Shown one piece after another: positions 6,957-14,989 of a DNA stretch of 64,000 bases (its first letter is position 1; every line of letters begins with the position of its first letter). Source of the stretch: Actinomycetes bacterium. GTDB taxonomy: Bacteria; Actinomycetota; Acidimicrobiia; Acidimicrobiales; RAAP-2. The stretch lies in assembly GCA_021845725.1 (NCBI GenBank), contig JAJZVL010000006.1:1-64000 (forward strand). The letters run 5' to 3'. The position numbers and the translations under genes are program-made. The notes beneath the pieces were generated by a model. That model did no database searches. It was not told where the DNA came from and worked only from the letters and a program-made list of their open reading frames with translations.

Positions 6957-8231
6957 GTGACCGCGACCGACCCGGCCGTGCGCATCGTCCACTTCTCGAA
7001 CGTCGTGCGACGTCCGCTGGTCGACCCGACCCGCGAGCGCATCGGAAGAGTGGAGGACCTCGTCGTCCACCTCGGCCCTTCCCATCCGCCGGTGGTGGGT
7101 GCCGTCGTGCGCATCGGCGGACGCGACCTCTTCGTCCCGGTGCGGAACATCGCCGGCCTCGGAGAGCACGAGCTCCGGTTCACCGGAAGCCGAGTGGATC
7201 TCCGTCGCTTCGAGCGCCGGCCGGGGGAGATGCTCCTCGGGCGCGATCTCCTCGCCAGGCACCTCATCAACGTCGCCGGTGGCCGGCTCATCCGCGCGAA
7301 CGAGATCGAGCTGGCCGACGTGAAGGGGACCTGGGAGGTCATCGGTGTCGACCCATCTCGCAAGAACCTGCTCCGGCGGCTCCTGCGAGGCCACCTGGTG
7401 TCGGCAGGGCCTCCGTCCAGGGTCGTCGACTGGGCGAGCATCGAGCCGTTCGTCTCGCACGTGCCGACCGCCCGCCTGCGGATCCCGTACCGCAAGCTCG
7501 CCCGCCTGCATCCCGCGCAGATCGCGGACCTCGTCGAAGCAGCGTCTCACGAAGAAGGCGAGGAGATCATCGAGGCCGTCGGCGCCGACCGGGAGCTCGA
7601 GGCGGACGTCTTCGAAGAGCTCGATCCGGAGCACCAGATGGAGTTCCTCGAGTCGCGCTCCGACCATGACGCGGCACGCCTTCTCGCGTCGATGGCCCCC
7701 GACGATGCTGCCGACCTCATCATGGAGGCCGACCAGGATCGCCGCCTTCGGCTCCTCGAAGCCCTGCCGCAGCCGCAGCGCCGCAAGGTCCGCTTGCTCT
7801 TGAACTACAACCCCGAGACGGCGGGCGGTCTCATGAGCCCGGACTTCCTCGCGCTGCCCGAGTCCTCGTCGGTGCAAGACGCCCTCTCGGCGGTGCGCCA
7901 CAGCACCGCGCCCCCCGAGTCGCTGCAGGTCGTCTTCGCGCTCCACGAGGACGGCACGGTCGCCGGATCGGCTTCGGTCGTGACGCTGCTTCGAGCTCAG
8001 CCGGGTGCGACGCTCGCCTCTGTCGTCCGCCCGATCGCGGCACATCTGCACCCCGATTGGGACCTCGGCGCGACGGTCCGCAAGATGTCGGACTTCAATC
8101 TGATGGTCGCTCCCGTGCTCGACTCCGAGCACGGGCACATCCTGGGTATCGTGACGGTGGACGACGTGCTGGAGCTCATGCTGCCCACCGGGTGGCGCCG
8201 CGACTTCGGGACGACGTCGCCCGAGGACTGA
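6957..8231 (+). CDS. Soluble MgtE_N/CBS protein with PRC-barrel-like N-terminus
   Basis: Encodes 424 residues without membrane segments. Residues about 10-160 resemble PRC-barrel modules (RERIGRVEDLVVHLG, WEVIGVD). Residues about 185-290 are an MgtE_N superhelix with the repeated LHPAQIADLVE and APDDAADLI motifs. The rest is a CBS-domain pair ending in GIVTVDDVLELM. In MgtE channels the same N and CBS domains sense cytoplasmic magnesium and gate the pore. Here the pore is missing and an NRAMP-like transporter gene follows, so the protein probably regulates that transporter by sensing a divalent cation; this is inference. The GTG at 6957 is chosen because a -10 box lies seven bases upstream. 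Confidence 0.85.
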   Translation: MTATDPAVRIVHFSNVVRRPLVDPTRERIGRVEDLVVHLGPSHPPVVGAVVRIGGRDLFVPVRNIAGLGEHELRFTGSRVDLRRFERRPGEMLLGRDLLARHLINVAGGRLIRANEIELADVKGTWEVIGVDPSRKNLLRRLLRGHLVSAGPPSRVVDWASIEPFVSHVPTARLRIPYRKLARLHPAQIADLVEAASHEEGEEIIEAVGADRELEADVFEELDPEHQMEFLESRSDHDAARLLASMAPDDAADLIMEADQDRRLRLLEALPQPQRRKVRLLLNYNPETAGGLMSPDFLALPESSSVQDALSAVRHSTAPPESLQVVFALHEDGTVAGSASVVTLLRAQPGATLASVVRPIAAHLHPDWDLGATVRKMSDFNLMVAPVLDSEHGHILGIVTVDDVLELMLPTGWRRDFGTTSPED

Positions 8232-8292
8232 CCCAACGTGCACAGATCGATGGAACCCCCACATACCGGGTGTCCGGGGCGGGCAACCCCCC

Positions 8293-8432
8293 TTGACATC
8301 CTCGAGAGGACCGACAGGCCGCCGCAACGGCGGCCTGCGCGCTCGCCTCTGGAAGCGGCGCGGGCTCACGCTCCGCGCTGAGCCCGGTGGCGTGCGCGCA
8401 CGCCACCGTGACCCAGCGAAAGGAGGTGAGCA
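8293..8432 (+). promoter_or_regulatory. Hairpin-rich leader of the NRAMP-like gene
   Basis: A TTGACA box at 8293-8298 is followed by three hairpins: 8316-8336 (nine-base arms starting AGGCCGCCG, loop CAA), 8361-8386 (arms CGGGCTCA and TGAGCCCG), and 8386-8407 (an 11-base perfect palindrome starting GGTGGCGTGCG). A strong AAAGGAGG site precedes the ATG at 8433. The array could be an attenuator or metal-sensing RNA. It does not match the yybP-ykoY or M-box consensus as far as I can see. Confidence 0.5.
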
Positions 8433-10127
8433 ATGGCAGACACCGGGACGGGGGCCCACCGCCCGGAGCTCCAGGGGCCCGCAGCCCGCGGCGGCACCGG
8501 CGGCGAGGGGCACGGTGGTCACGAGTCCGCGGTGCTCGACGAGGCGCACCTCGGCGACATCCAAGGAGCGTTCGGCACCATCAGTGAGCTCGACGCCGAC
8601 TCACGGCGATCGTGGAAGCGGAGGCTCCTCACCCTTCTTGCGATCCTCGGTCCGGGGATCATCGTCATGGTGGGGGACAACGACGCTGGCGGGGTCTCGA
8701 CGTACGCCCAGGCCGCACAGAACTACGGGCTCACGCTCCTTTGGACCTTGCCCCTGCTCGTCCCGGTGCTCATCGTCAACCAGGAGATGGTCGTCCGTCT
8801 GGGCGCGGTCACCGGCGTCGGGCACGCTCGGCTGATCAACGAGCGCTTCGGGAAGTTCTGGGGCGCCTTCTCCGTGGGGGACCTGTTCGTACTGAACTTC
8901 CTCACGATCACGACCGAGTTCATCGGCGTCAACCTCGCGCTCGCCTACTTCGGGGTGAGCGCGTACATCTCCGTCCCGATCGCCGCGGCCGCGCTGGTGG
9001 CGATGACCGCGACCGGCAGCTTCCGGCGGTGGGAACGGTTCATGTTCGTCTTCATCGCGGCAAACTTCCTCGTGATCCCGCTCGCGGTCTTCAGCCACCC
9101 GCGAGCGTCGGCGTTCTTCCACGGCTTCGTCGTGCCGGGGGTGCACGGCGGGTTCACCTCGACCTCGATGCTCCTCGTCATCGCCATCGTCGGCACCACC
9201 GTGGCCCCTTGGCAGCTCTTCTTCCAGCAGTCCAACGTCGTGGACAAGCGGATCACGCCACGATGGATCTCCTACGAGAGAGCGGACACCGTGATCGGGT
9301 CGCTCGTGACGGTGTTCGCGGCATCGTTGATCATGGCTGTCGTCGCCGCGGCGTTCTCGAACCACCCGCTGTTCGGGCACTACACGAACGCAGAGGCCGT
9401 CGCCCGTGGCCTGTCGCGCTACGTCGGCCATGCCTCCGGGGCGATCTTCTCGGTGATCCTCCTGAACGCGTCGCTCATCGGAGCCGCGTCGGTCACGCTC
9501 GCCACCTCCTACGCCTTCGGCGACGTCTTCGGGATGCGCCACTCGCTCCACCGCCCCTGGCGAGAGGCGAAGTTCTTCTACACGTCGTTCACGCTGATGG
9601 TCATGGCGGCGGCCGCCATCGTCCTCGTGGCCACAGGGCGCCTGCTCGGGCTCATCACCACGGGGGTCCAGGCGCTTGCCGGCGTGCTGCTCCCCAGTGC
9701 GACGGTCTTCCTCCTCCTGCTGTGCAACGACAAGGAGGTGCTCGGACCCTGGGTCAACAGGCCGTGGCTGAACGTGATCGGCTTCGGGATCGTGTCGATC
9801 CTCCTCGTCCTGTCGCTCGTCCTGATGGTGACGACGGTCTTCCCGCACCTCGACGTCCGAGAGCTCGCGCTCGGGATGGGCGCAGCGCTCGTCCTCGTGT
9901 ACGCAGTGGGTGGCGCCGGCTACTGGCGGGCGCTCCGCAAGCGCCCACCCGAGCCTCCGATGCCGAGAAGTCGGCGGGACCACTGGAGGATGCCGCCCTT
10001 GTACCGCCTGCAGCGCCCTGTGTGGTCGAGAGGGCGCCTCGTCGCCATGTACGCGCTGCGCGGCTACCTGGTGCTCGCGGTCGCGCTGCTCGTCGTCAAG
10101 GCGTTCCAGCTAGGCCTGCACAAGTGA
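8433..10127 (+). CDS. NRAMP-like divalent metal transporter
   Basis: Encodes 564 residues with about eleven hydrophobic segments, after a charged and glycine-rich cytoplasmic head of about 65 residues. The first segment reads LGPGIIVMVGDNDAGGVST, the position of the NRAMP metal-binding DPGN motif. The sixth-helix motif, canonically MPHxxxLHS, appears as VAPWQLFFQQS. Both metal-contact sites therefore differ from manganese/iron NRAMPs, notably in losing the soft-metal methionine. Loss of that methionine is known in NRAMP-related magnesium and aluminium transporters, so Mg2+ or another hard cation is possible. The upstream MgtE_N/CBS gene supports this. ATG with strong AAAGGAGG site. Confidence 0.88.
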   Translation: MADTGTGAHRPELQGPAARGGTGGEGHGGHESAVLDEAHLGDIQGAFGTISELDADSRRSWKRRLLTLLAILGPGIIVMVGDNDAGGVSTYAQAAQNYGLTLLWTLPLLVPVLIVNQEMVVRLGAVTGVGHARLINERFGKFWGAFSVGDLFVLNFLTITTEFIGVNLALAYFGVSAYISVPIAAAALVAMTATGSFRRWERFMFVFIAANFLVIPLAVFSHPRASAFFHGFVVPGVHGGFTSTSMLLVIAIVGTTVAPWQLFFQQSNVVDKRITPRWISYERADTVIGSLVTVFAASLIMAVVAAAFSNHPLFGHYTNAEAVARGLSRYVGHASGAIFSVILLNASLIGAASVTLATSYAFGDVFGMRHSLHRPWREAKFFYTSFTLMVMAAAAIVLVATGRLLGLITTGVQALAGVLLPSATVFLLLLCNDKEVLGPWVNRPWLNVIGFGIVSILLVLSLVLMVTTVFPHLDVRELALGMGAALVLVYAVGGAGYWRALRKRPPEPPMPRSRRDHWRMPPLYRLQRPVWSRGRLVAMYALRGYLVLAVALLVVKAFQLGLHK

Positions 10128-10249
10128 CGTTCGTCTCGACGATCGGTCGTGCGACCACGCGCGGGCCCGCAGACGGCTTGCACCTCGGGTACACGTCAGG
10201 GAAGGCTGTCGGACCGTGACGTCACGAGGGAACGCCGGCGGTCAGGCCG

Positions 10250-11689
10250 TTGCCTGACGGCCTGCGCCGATCGTGGCGGGACGTGCAGGAGTCCTGGGAG
10301 CGGTCCCGGGGCATCGTCGTCCCCGCATCGGTCGCGGCGGCCGACGCGGCTGCCGGCGGCCTGCGGGTCGCCTTCCTCGTGTACCGAGGGAACCCGCAGT
10401 GCGGGGGCCAGGGCGTCTACACGCGCCACCTCACCCGTGAGCTGGTCGCCCTCGGGCACTCGGTGACGGTCTTCTCGGGACAGCCGTGGCCCCTGCTCGA
10501 CGAGGGGGTGGGGTTCGTCCCCGTTCCCGGCCTCGACCTCTATCGTGACCCCGACCCGTTCCGCCTGCCCCATCCCCGAGAGCTCCGCGACCTCGCGGCG
10601 GTGGCGGAGCTGGGTGTGATGCTCACGGGCGGCTTCGGGGAGCCGTTCGCCTTCTCATTGCGTGCCAGGCGCGCGCTACGAGCCAGACGTGGGGCGTTCG
10701 ACCTCGTCCACGACAACCAGTGCCTCGGGACCGGGATGCTCGGCATCCTCGCCGACGGGTGGCCGCTGCTCACCACCTTGCACCATCCCATCACGGTGGA
10801 CCGCCAGCTCGCGCTCAGTCACGCGCCCGGACCCTGGCAGCGTTACACGACGCGACGGTGGTTCGGCTTCTTGGGGATGCAGATGCGCGTTGCCAGGCAA
10901 CTGCCTCGAATCGTCACCGTCTCGCATTCCTCGCGTGCGGACATCGCCGCGCAGATGGGGGTCGAGGCGCACCGTATGACGGTTGTCCCCGTCGGCGTCG
11001 ACCACGACGTGTTCCGGCCGCGTGCCGACGTGGTGCCCGTTCCCGGCCGCATCATGGTCACCTCGTCGAGCGACGTGCCGATGAAGGGCCTCGTACCGCT
11101 GCTCGAGGCGGTCGCACGGCTGCGCGCCTCGCGCGACGTCGAGCTCGTCGTCGTCGGCCGGCCGCGCAAGGGGGGACGCGTAGACCGTGCGCTCGACCGG
11201 CTGGGGCTCCGCGCCGTCGTGCGCTGCATCAGCGGGATCACCGACGAGGAGCTCGCTCGCTGCTACGCAGAGGCCGAGATCGCCGTCGTTCCCTCCCTCT
11301 ACGAGGGGTTCTCGCTGCCGGCGGTCGAGGCCATGGCTTGCGGCGTGCCGGTCGTGACGACGACGGGGGGAGCGCTTCCCGAAGTCGTCGGTCGCGACGG
11401 CGAGACCGCGGTGCTCGTCCCGCCCGACGACCCCGGAGCCCTTGCCGCGGCGATCGGCGCGCTGCTCGACGACCCGGCCGCCCGTGCGCGGCTCGGCGCC
11501 GCGGGGAGGGAACGGGTGCTCCGGCGCTTCACGTGGCGGGTGACCGCCGAGGGCACGGCGGAGTGCTATCGCGCCCTGCTCGAGGAGCGAGGCCCCGGCG
11601 CGCGAGGGCGGGTCGGAGGAGGCGATCCGGCACGTGGAGCATCCCCGACGCTTGACGCGTCGCCGCTCACCGGGGCGGCCGCGTGCTGA
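10250..11689 (+). CDS. Glycosyltransferase family 4
   Basis: Encodes 479 residues with two Rossmann-like halves. The N-terminal half begins LRVAFLVYRGNPQCGGQGVY, the acceptor-side glycine loop. The C-terminal half carries the nucleotide-sugar EX7E signature in YEGFSLPAVEAMACG. It should be a retaining, cytoplasmic or membrane-peripheral sugar transferase. It overlaps the next methyltransferase gene by seven bases, and that gene in turn overlaps a toroid-fold gene, so the three form one operon. The start is uncertain: TTG at 10250 gives the longest frame, and a GTG at 10283 is possible. The last 30 residues are Gly/Arg-rich and likely disordered. Confidence 0.9.
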   Translation: MPDGLRRSWRDVQESWERSRGIVVPASVAAADAAAGGLRVAFLVYRGNPQCGGQGVYTRHLTRELVALGHSVTVFSGQPWPLLDEGVGFVPVPGLDLYRDPDPFRLPHPRELRDLAAVAELGVMLTGGFGEPFAFSLRARRALRARRGAFDLVHDNQCLGTGMLGILADGWPLLTTLHHPITVDRQLALSHAPGPWQRYTTRRWFGFLGMQMRVARQLPRIVTVSHSSRADIAAQMGVEAHRMTVVPVGVDHDVFRPRADVVPVPGRIMVTSSSDVPMKGLVPLLEAVARLRASRDVELVVVGRPRKGGRVDRALDRLGLRAVVRCISGITDEELARCYAEAEIAVVPSLYEGFSLPAVEAMACGVPVVTTTGGALPEVVGRDGETAVLVPPDDPGALAAAIGALLDDPAARARLGAAGRERVLRRFTWRVTAEGTAECYRALLEERGPGARGRVGGGDPARGASPTLDASPLTGAAAC

Positions 11690-12453
11690 CGGTCGACTAC
11701 GACCGCCTCGGCCTGCGACGCGGGGAGCGGGTGCTCGATCTCGGGTGCGGAGCGGGACGCCACGCGTTCGAGGCCGCACGGCGGGGAGCGAGGGTGGTGG
11801 CGCTCGACGCAGGGGAAGCGGAGCTGAGGGGGGTCCGGGCGACGTTCGCCGCGATGCTCGCGGCGGGCGAGCTCGACCCCGAGCGCTCCAGCGAAGGCGC
11901 CGTGCGTGGGGATGCGCGTCGCCTGCCCTTCGGGGACGGGGCGTTCGACCGGGTGATCGCTGCCGAGGTGCTCGAGCACATCCCCGAGGACACGGTGGCG
12001 ATGGCAGAGCTCGCCAGGGTCGTGCGGCCGGGTGGCACGATGGCCATCACCGTTCCGCGCTGTGGGCCCGAGGTGGTCAATTGGCTGTTGTCCGACGCCT
12101 ACCACGACGTGCCGGGCGGGCACGTGCGCATCTACCGGCGTTCGACCCTGGTCGAGCGGCTGGCGGCGAGCGGGCTCGTGCCCATGGGACACCACTACGC
12201 CCATGGGCTGCACACGCCGTACTGGTGGCTGCGGTGCCTGGTCGGGCCCGATGACGACGCGAACCCCGTGGTCGCCGCGTACCACCGCCTGCTGGTCTGG
12301 GAGATCGTGAAGCGGCCGCGGGTGACGCGTGCAGCGGCACGGGTGCTCGACCCGTTGATCGGCAAGAGCTTCGTCGCGTACTTCTCGAAGCCCGCCGTGC
12401 CGACGCGGCTCGTCCACTCGGCGCCCGTCTGCCGGGCGGAGGCGGCGGCATGA
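11683..12453 (+). CDS. Class I SAM-dependent methyltransferase
   Basis: Encodes 256 residues of the Methyltransf_11 type. The SAM loop is VLDLGCGAGRHAFEAARRG; acidic residue D follows in VVALDAG, then GDARRLPFGDGAFD and the post-motif AEVLEHIPED. Similar enzymes methylate quinones, lipids or sugars. The GTG start at 11683 overlaps the preceding glycosyltransferase stop, and its own stop overlaps the next start (ATGA at 12450). Translational coupling suggests a shared pathway with both neighbours. Substrate unknown. Confidence 0.88.
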   Translation: MLTVDYDRLGLRRGERVLDLGCGAGRHAFEAARRGARVVALDAGEAELRGVRATFAAMLAAGELDPERSSEGAVRGDARRLPFGDGAFDRVIAAEVLEHIPEDTVAMAELARVVRPGGTMAITVPRCGPEVVNWLLSDAYHDVPGGHVRIYRRSTLVERLAASGLVPMGHHYAHGLHTPYWWLRCLVGPDDDANPVVAAYHRLLVWEIVKRPRVTRAAARVLDPLIGKSFVAYFSKPAVPTRLVHSAPVCRAEAAA

Positions 12454-13610
12454 GCGTGGGCGCGCGTCTTGGCTCCGCCGCACTCGTTCCTGAGGTGCCC
12501 GGCGTGCTGAGTGCCGCCCAGGTGCACCGCAGCGGTCGTGCGATCGCTGCCGTGCAGTGCCGGGACGGGATGATCCCGTGGTTCCCCGAGGGCCACTGCG
12601 ATCCGTGGAACCACGTCGAGGCGACCATGGCCCTCACCCTGTGCGGCCTCGCCGGCGAGGCGGAGGCGGCCTTCGGGTGGCTCGCGGCGCGCCAGCTTCC
12701 CGACGGGAGCTGGTTCAACTACTACCGGACGAGCGGCGTCGAGGACTCGAGGATCGACACGAACGTGTGCGCCTACGTCGCGACCGGGCTGTGGCACCAC
12801 GCGCTGGTCACCGGCAGCTCGGACCTCCTTGTTCGGCATTGGCGGATGCTCGAGCGCGCCATCGACTTCGTGCTGCGCTGGCAGCGCCCCGACGGTTCGG
12901 TGCACTGGTCGATCGATCCAAGCGGGCGCTCGGAGCACGGCGCGCTGCTCACCGGGTCGTCATCGGTCTTCCACAGCGTCCGCTGCGCTGTGGCGGCAGC
13001 CGAGGCGCTCGACCGACCCCGCCCAGACTGGGAGCTTGCGGCCGGTCGGCTCGGTCACGCGGTCGTCCACCATCGCCGAGCCTTCGATCCGAAGGAGGAG
13101 TTCGCGATGGACTGGTACTACCCGGCGCTGTCGGGGGCACTGACCGGCGAGGCGGCACGGCGCCGGCTCGAGGCGACATGGACAACCTTCGTCATCGAGG
13201 GTGCCGGCGTGCGGTGCGTGTCAGGGAGTGACTGGGTCACTGCCGCCGAGACCGCCGAGTGCGCGATGGCGTGCGCTGGCGCCGGCATGGAGCAGCGGGC
13301 GCTCGAGCTGCTCGCTTGGGGCCAGGGGCTCCGTCTTCCCGACGGCGCCTACTGGACTGGGATCGCGCTCCCGCAGGGCACGACGTTTCCCGGAGGCGAG
13401 CGCACGACGTACACGGCTGCCGCGATGGTCTTGGCCGCGGACGCGCTCTGTGGGGCATCGGGAGCGTCGGGCCTGTTCGTCGGCGAAACCTTGCCCGCCG
13501 TGGTCGAGCTCTCCGAGCCGTTCTGCACCGGTGATCCTGGTCACACCGGTGGCCTCGGGTGCGTCGCCTTGCCGGACCCGCTCGGCCCCGACGACGTGCG
13601 CCGGCGCTGA
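12450..13610 (+). CDS. Alpha/alpha-toroid (prenyltransferase/squalene-cyclase-like) protein
   Basis: Encodes 386 residues with repeated helix pairs typical of the six-hairpin toroid. It has QW-like motifs such as ARQLPDGSWFNYY and QRPDGSVHWS, and WxxxxA..A elements. The DxDD motif of true squalene-hopene cyclases is not seen, so it may bind or process an isoprenoid or sugar rather than cyclise a triterpene. It is translationally coupled (ATGA) to the methyltransferase and glycosyltransferase before it. The trio may modify a lipid-linked glycan. The downstream minus-strand methyltransferase converges on it through a 14-bp repeat array. Confidence 0.7.
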   Translation: MSVGARLGSAALVPEVPGVLSAAQVHRSGRAIAAVQCRDGMIPWFPEGHCDPWNHVEATMALTLCGLAGEAEAAFGWLAARQLPDGSWFNYYRTSGVEDSRIDTNVCAYVATGLWHHALVTGSSDLLVRHWRMLERAIDFVLRWQRPDGSVHWSIDPSGRSEHGALLTGSSSVFHSVRCAVAAAEALDRPRPDWELAAGRLGHAVVHHRRAFDPKEEFAMDWYYPALSGALTGEAARRRLEATWTTFVIEGAGVRCVSGSDWVTAAETAECAMACAGAGMEQRALELLAWGQGLRLPDGAYWTGIALPQGTTFPGGERTTYTAAAMVLAADALCGASGASGLFVGETLPAVVELSEPFCTGDPGHTGGLGCVALPDPLGPDDVRRR

Positions 13611-13623
13611 TCTCGGCGCAGCC

Positions 13624-13707
13624 GTCAGCCGCGGGCCGTCAGCCGCGGGCGGTCAGCCGCGGGCGGTCAGCCGCGGGCCGTCAGCCGCGGGCCGTCAGCC
13701 GCGGGCC
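13624..13707. repeat. Six copies of a 14-bp tandem repeat
   Basis: The unit GTCAGCCGCGGGCS (S is C or G) repeats six times. On the minus strand each unit contains TGA, and the stop codon of the minus-strand methyltransferase at 13667-13669 is one of them. The copy number, unit length and stop-codon overlap match the array at 2404-2487, although the unit sequence is different. Confidence 0.95.
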
Positions 13708-14365
13708 GTATGCGGCGAAGGACCCGGAGGCTCCCGCACGACGCGTCCTCGACCCACTCCCCGGACCCCATGGCGTGGCACCAGAGCTCATATGGCGGGC
13801 GGCCACCGTCTGCGGGGTCCGGGAACACGTCGTGGATCGCGAGCAGACCCCCCTGCCTGACGAGGGGCGCCCAACCGCGATAGTCGGCCCACGCCGGCTC
13901 CTCGCCGTGTCCGCCGTCGATGAAGCAGAAGTCGAGTGGCGTGGTCCAGCAGGACGCAACGGTCGAAGAGCTCCCGACGACGCCGACCACGATGTCGTCG
14001 AGCCGCGCGGCGGCGATGGAGCGCCGCCAGTGCGGCAGCGTGTCGATCCGCCCGTCGACGGGGTCGACGAGGTCGGGCTCGTGGTACGCCCACCCTGGCT
14101 GGTTCTCCTCGGAGCCGCGGTGGTGGTCGACGCTGAAGAGGACGGAACCGGCCGCCTCGGCCGCCGCGCCGAGGTAGACGGTCGATTTCCCGCACCAAGC
14201 GCCGATCTCCACGAACACGGGAGGCCTTCGGTCGTGACGGTGCTCGCCCGACGCAGCCTCTCCCGCGCGGCGGGCAGCGGCGTAGAGCGCTTCCCCCTCG
14301 TCGTCGGGCATGAAGCCGCGGATCTCCCGTGCGAGCGCGAGCAGGGTGTCGGATCGGTCCGTCAC
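13667..14365 (-). CDS. Class I methyltransferase of the Methyltransf_24 / macrocin-O-methyltransferase type
   Basis: Encodes 232 residues. The SAM site is FVEIGAWCGKSTVYLGAAAE, followed by SVDHHRGSEENQPGW and the metal-site-like DFCFIDGGHGEE. These match sugar O-methyltransferases of the macrocin-O-methyltransferase group. The GTG at 14365 overlaps the stop of the GDT1-type gene by four bases (GTGA), so the two are translationally coupled. The last eight residues (GPRLTARG) are encoded by the 14-bp repeat array, so repeat expansion has replaced or extended the original C-terminus. It may act with the convergent glycosyltransferase cluster. Confidence 0.85.
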   Translation of the reverse strand: MTDRSDTLLALAREIRGFMPDDEGEALYAAARRAGEAASGEHRHDRRPPVFVEIGAWCGKSTVYLGAAAEAAGSVLFSVDHHRGSEENQPGWAYHEPDLVDPVDGRIDTLPHWRRSIAAARLDDIVVGVVGSSSTVASCWTTPLDFCFIDGGHGEEPAWADYRGWAPLVRQGGLLAIHDVFPDPADGGRPPYELWCHAMGSGEWVEDASCGSLRVLRRIRPAADGPRLTARG

Positions 14366-14958
14366 GCGACGAGAGCGTAGATACCGTAGGCGGCGAACCC
14401 GAGCAGAGCGAGCCCACCTGCCCGCCGGATCCAGTCGAGTGGCAGCACGCGCAGCAGGGCGCGGCCACCGAAGGCTCCGGCCGCGGAAGCGGCCAGGAGG
14501 CCCGCGTACGCACCGACGAAGACGGCCCACGGTTCGTGGTAGCGGCCCTCGAGGTTCACGATGAGCAGCTCGGTGAGATCGCCGAGCTCGCCGACGAGCA
14601 CCACCCCGAAGGCCGCGGAGACCACCTTCCACGGTTTGGTCGTGACCGGGTCCAGCTCGTCAGCTTCCTTCTCGCCGCGGGCCTTCGCGCGGCGCTCGGG
14701 CACCACCAAGAGGAGCACGGCACCGGCGAAGAAGAGCGAGGTCACCACGATCTCGAGTGCCTCGTGGGGAAGGAGCCCGATGGCGCGTCCCGCGGCCACC
14801 GCCAGCGCGACGTGGATGAGGAAGGCGCCGGCTGCGCCGAGCCAGACGAGGACCGGTCGGCTCCGGCTGCCCATGACGACCGTGGCGATCATCGTCTTGT
14901 CGGGCAGCTCTGCCGCCGCGACGAGGGCGAAGACCGTGACGACGACGCCCGCGCTCAA
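14362..14958 (-). CDS. GDT1/TMEM165 (UPF0016) family cation exporter
   Basis: Encodes 198 residues with six membrane segments in two related halves. Each half carries the family signature E-x-G-D-(K/R)-(T/S): AAELPDKTMIA near residue 16 and VGELGDLTELL in the second half. Here the first has P for G and the second has L for K/R. Characterised relatives export Mn2+ or Ca2+ in exchange for protons. Its start lies 31 bases from the aminopeptidase stop in the same direction. With the NRAMP-like and MgtE_N genes nearby, the window has several divalent-cation functions. Confidence 0.88.
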   Translation of the reverse strand: MSAGVVVTVFALVAAAELPDKTMIATVVMGSRSRPVLVWLGAAGAFLIHVALAVAAGRAIGLLPHEALEIVVTSLFFAGAVLLLVVPERRAKARGEKEADELDPVTTKPWKVVSAAFGVVLVGELGDLTELLIVNLEGRYHEPWAVFVGAYAGLLAASAAGAFGGRALLRVLPLDWIRRAGGLALLGFAAYGIYALVA

Positions 14959-14989
14959 CGACGCCCGGTCCCGGTCGCCATGACGCGGG

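Noticed and set aside
8293-8432. yybP-ykoY manganese or M-box magnesium riboswitch
   Set aside because: Conserved core sequences of these classes were not found in the leader; only the hairpins are visible. A covariance search would settle it.
6810-8564. 584-codon minus-strand frame over the MgtE_N gene
   Set aside because: No motif or membrane pattern; the plus-strand gene shows complete MgtE_N and CBS features.
13559-14380. Plus-strand frame across the methyltransferase
   Set aside because: It starts inside the toroid gene and runs antisense to a methyltransferase with a clear SAM loop; the repeat array generates its first part.
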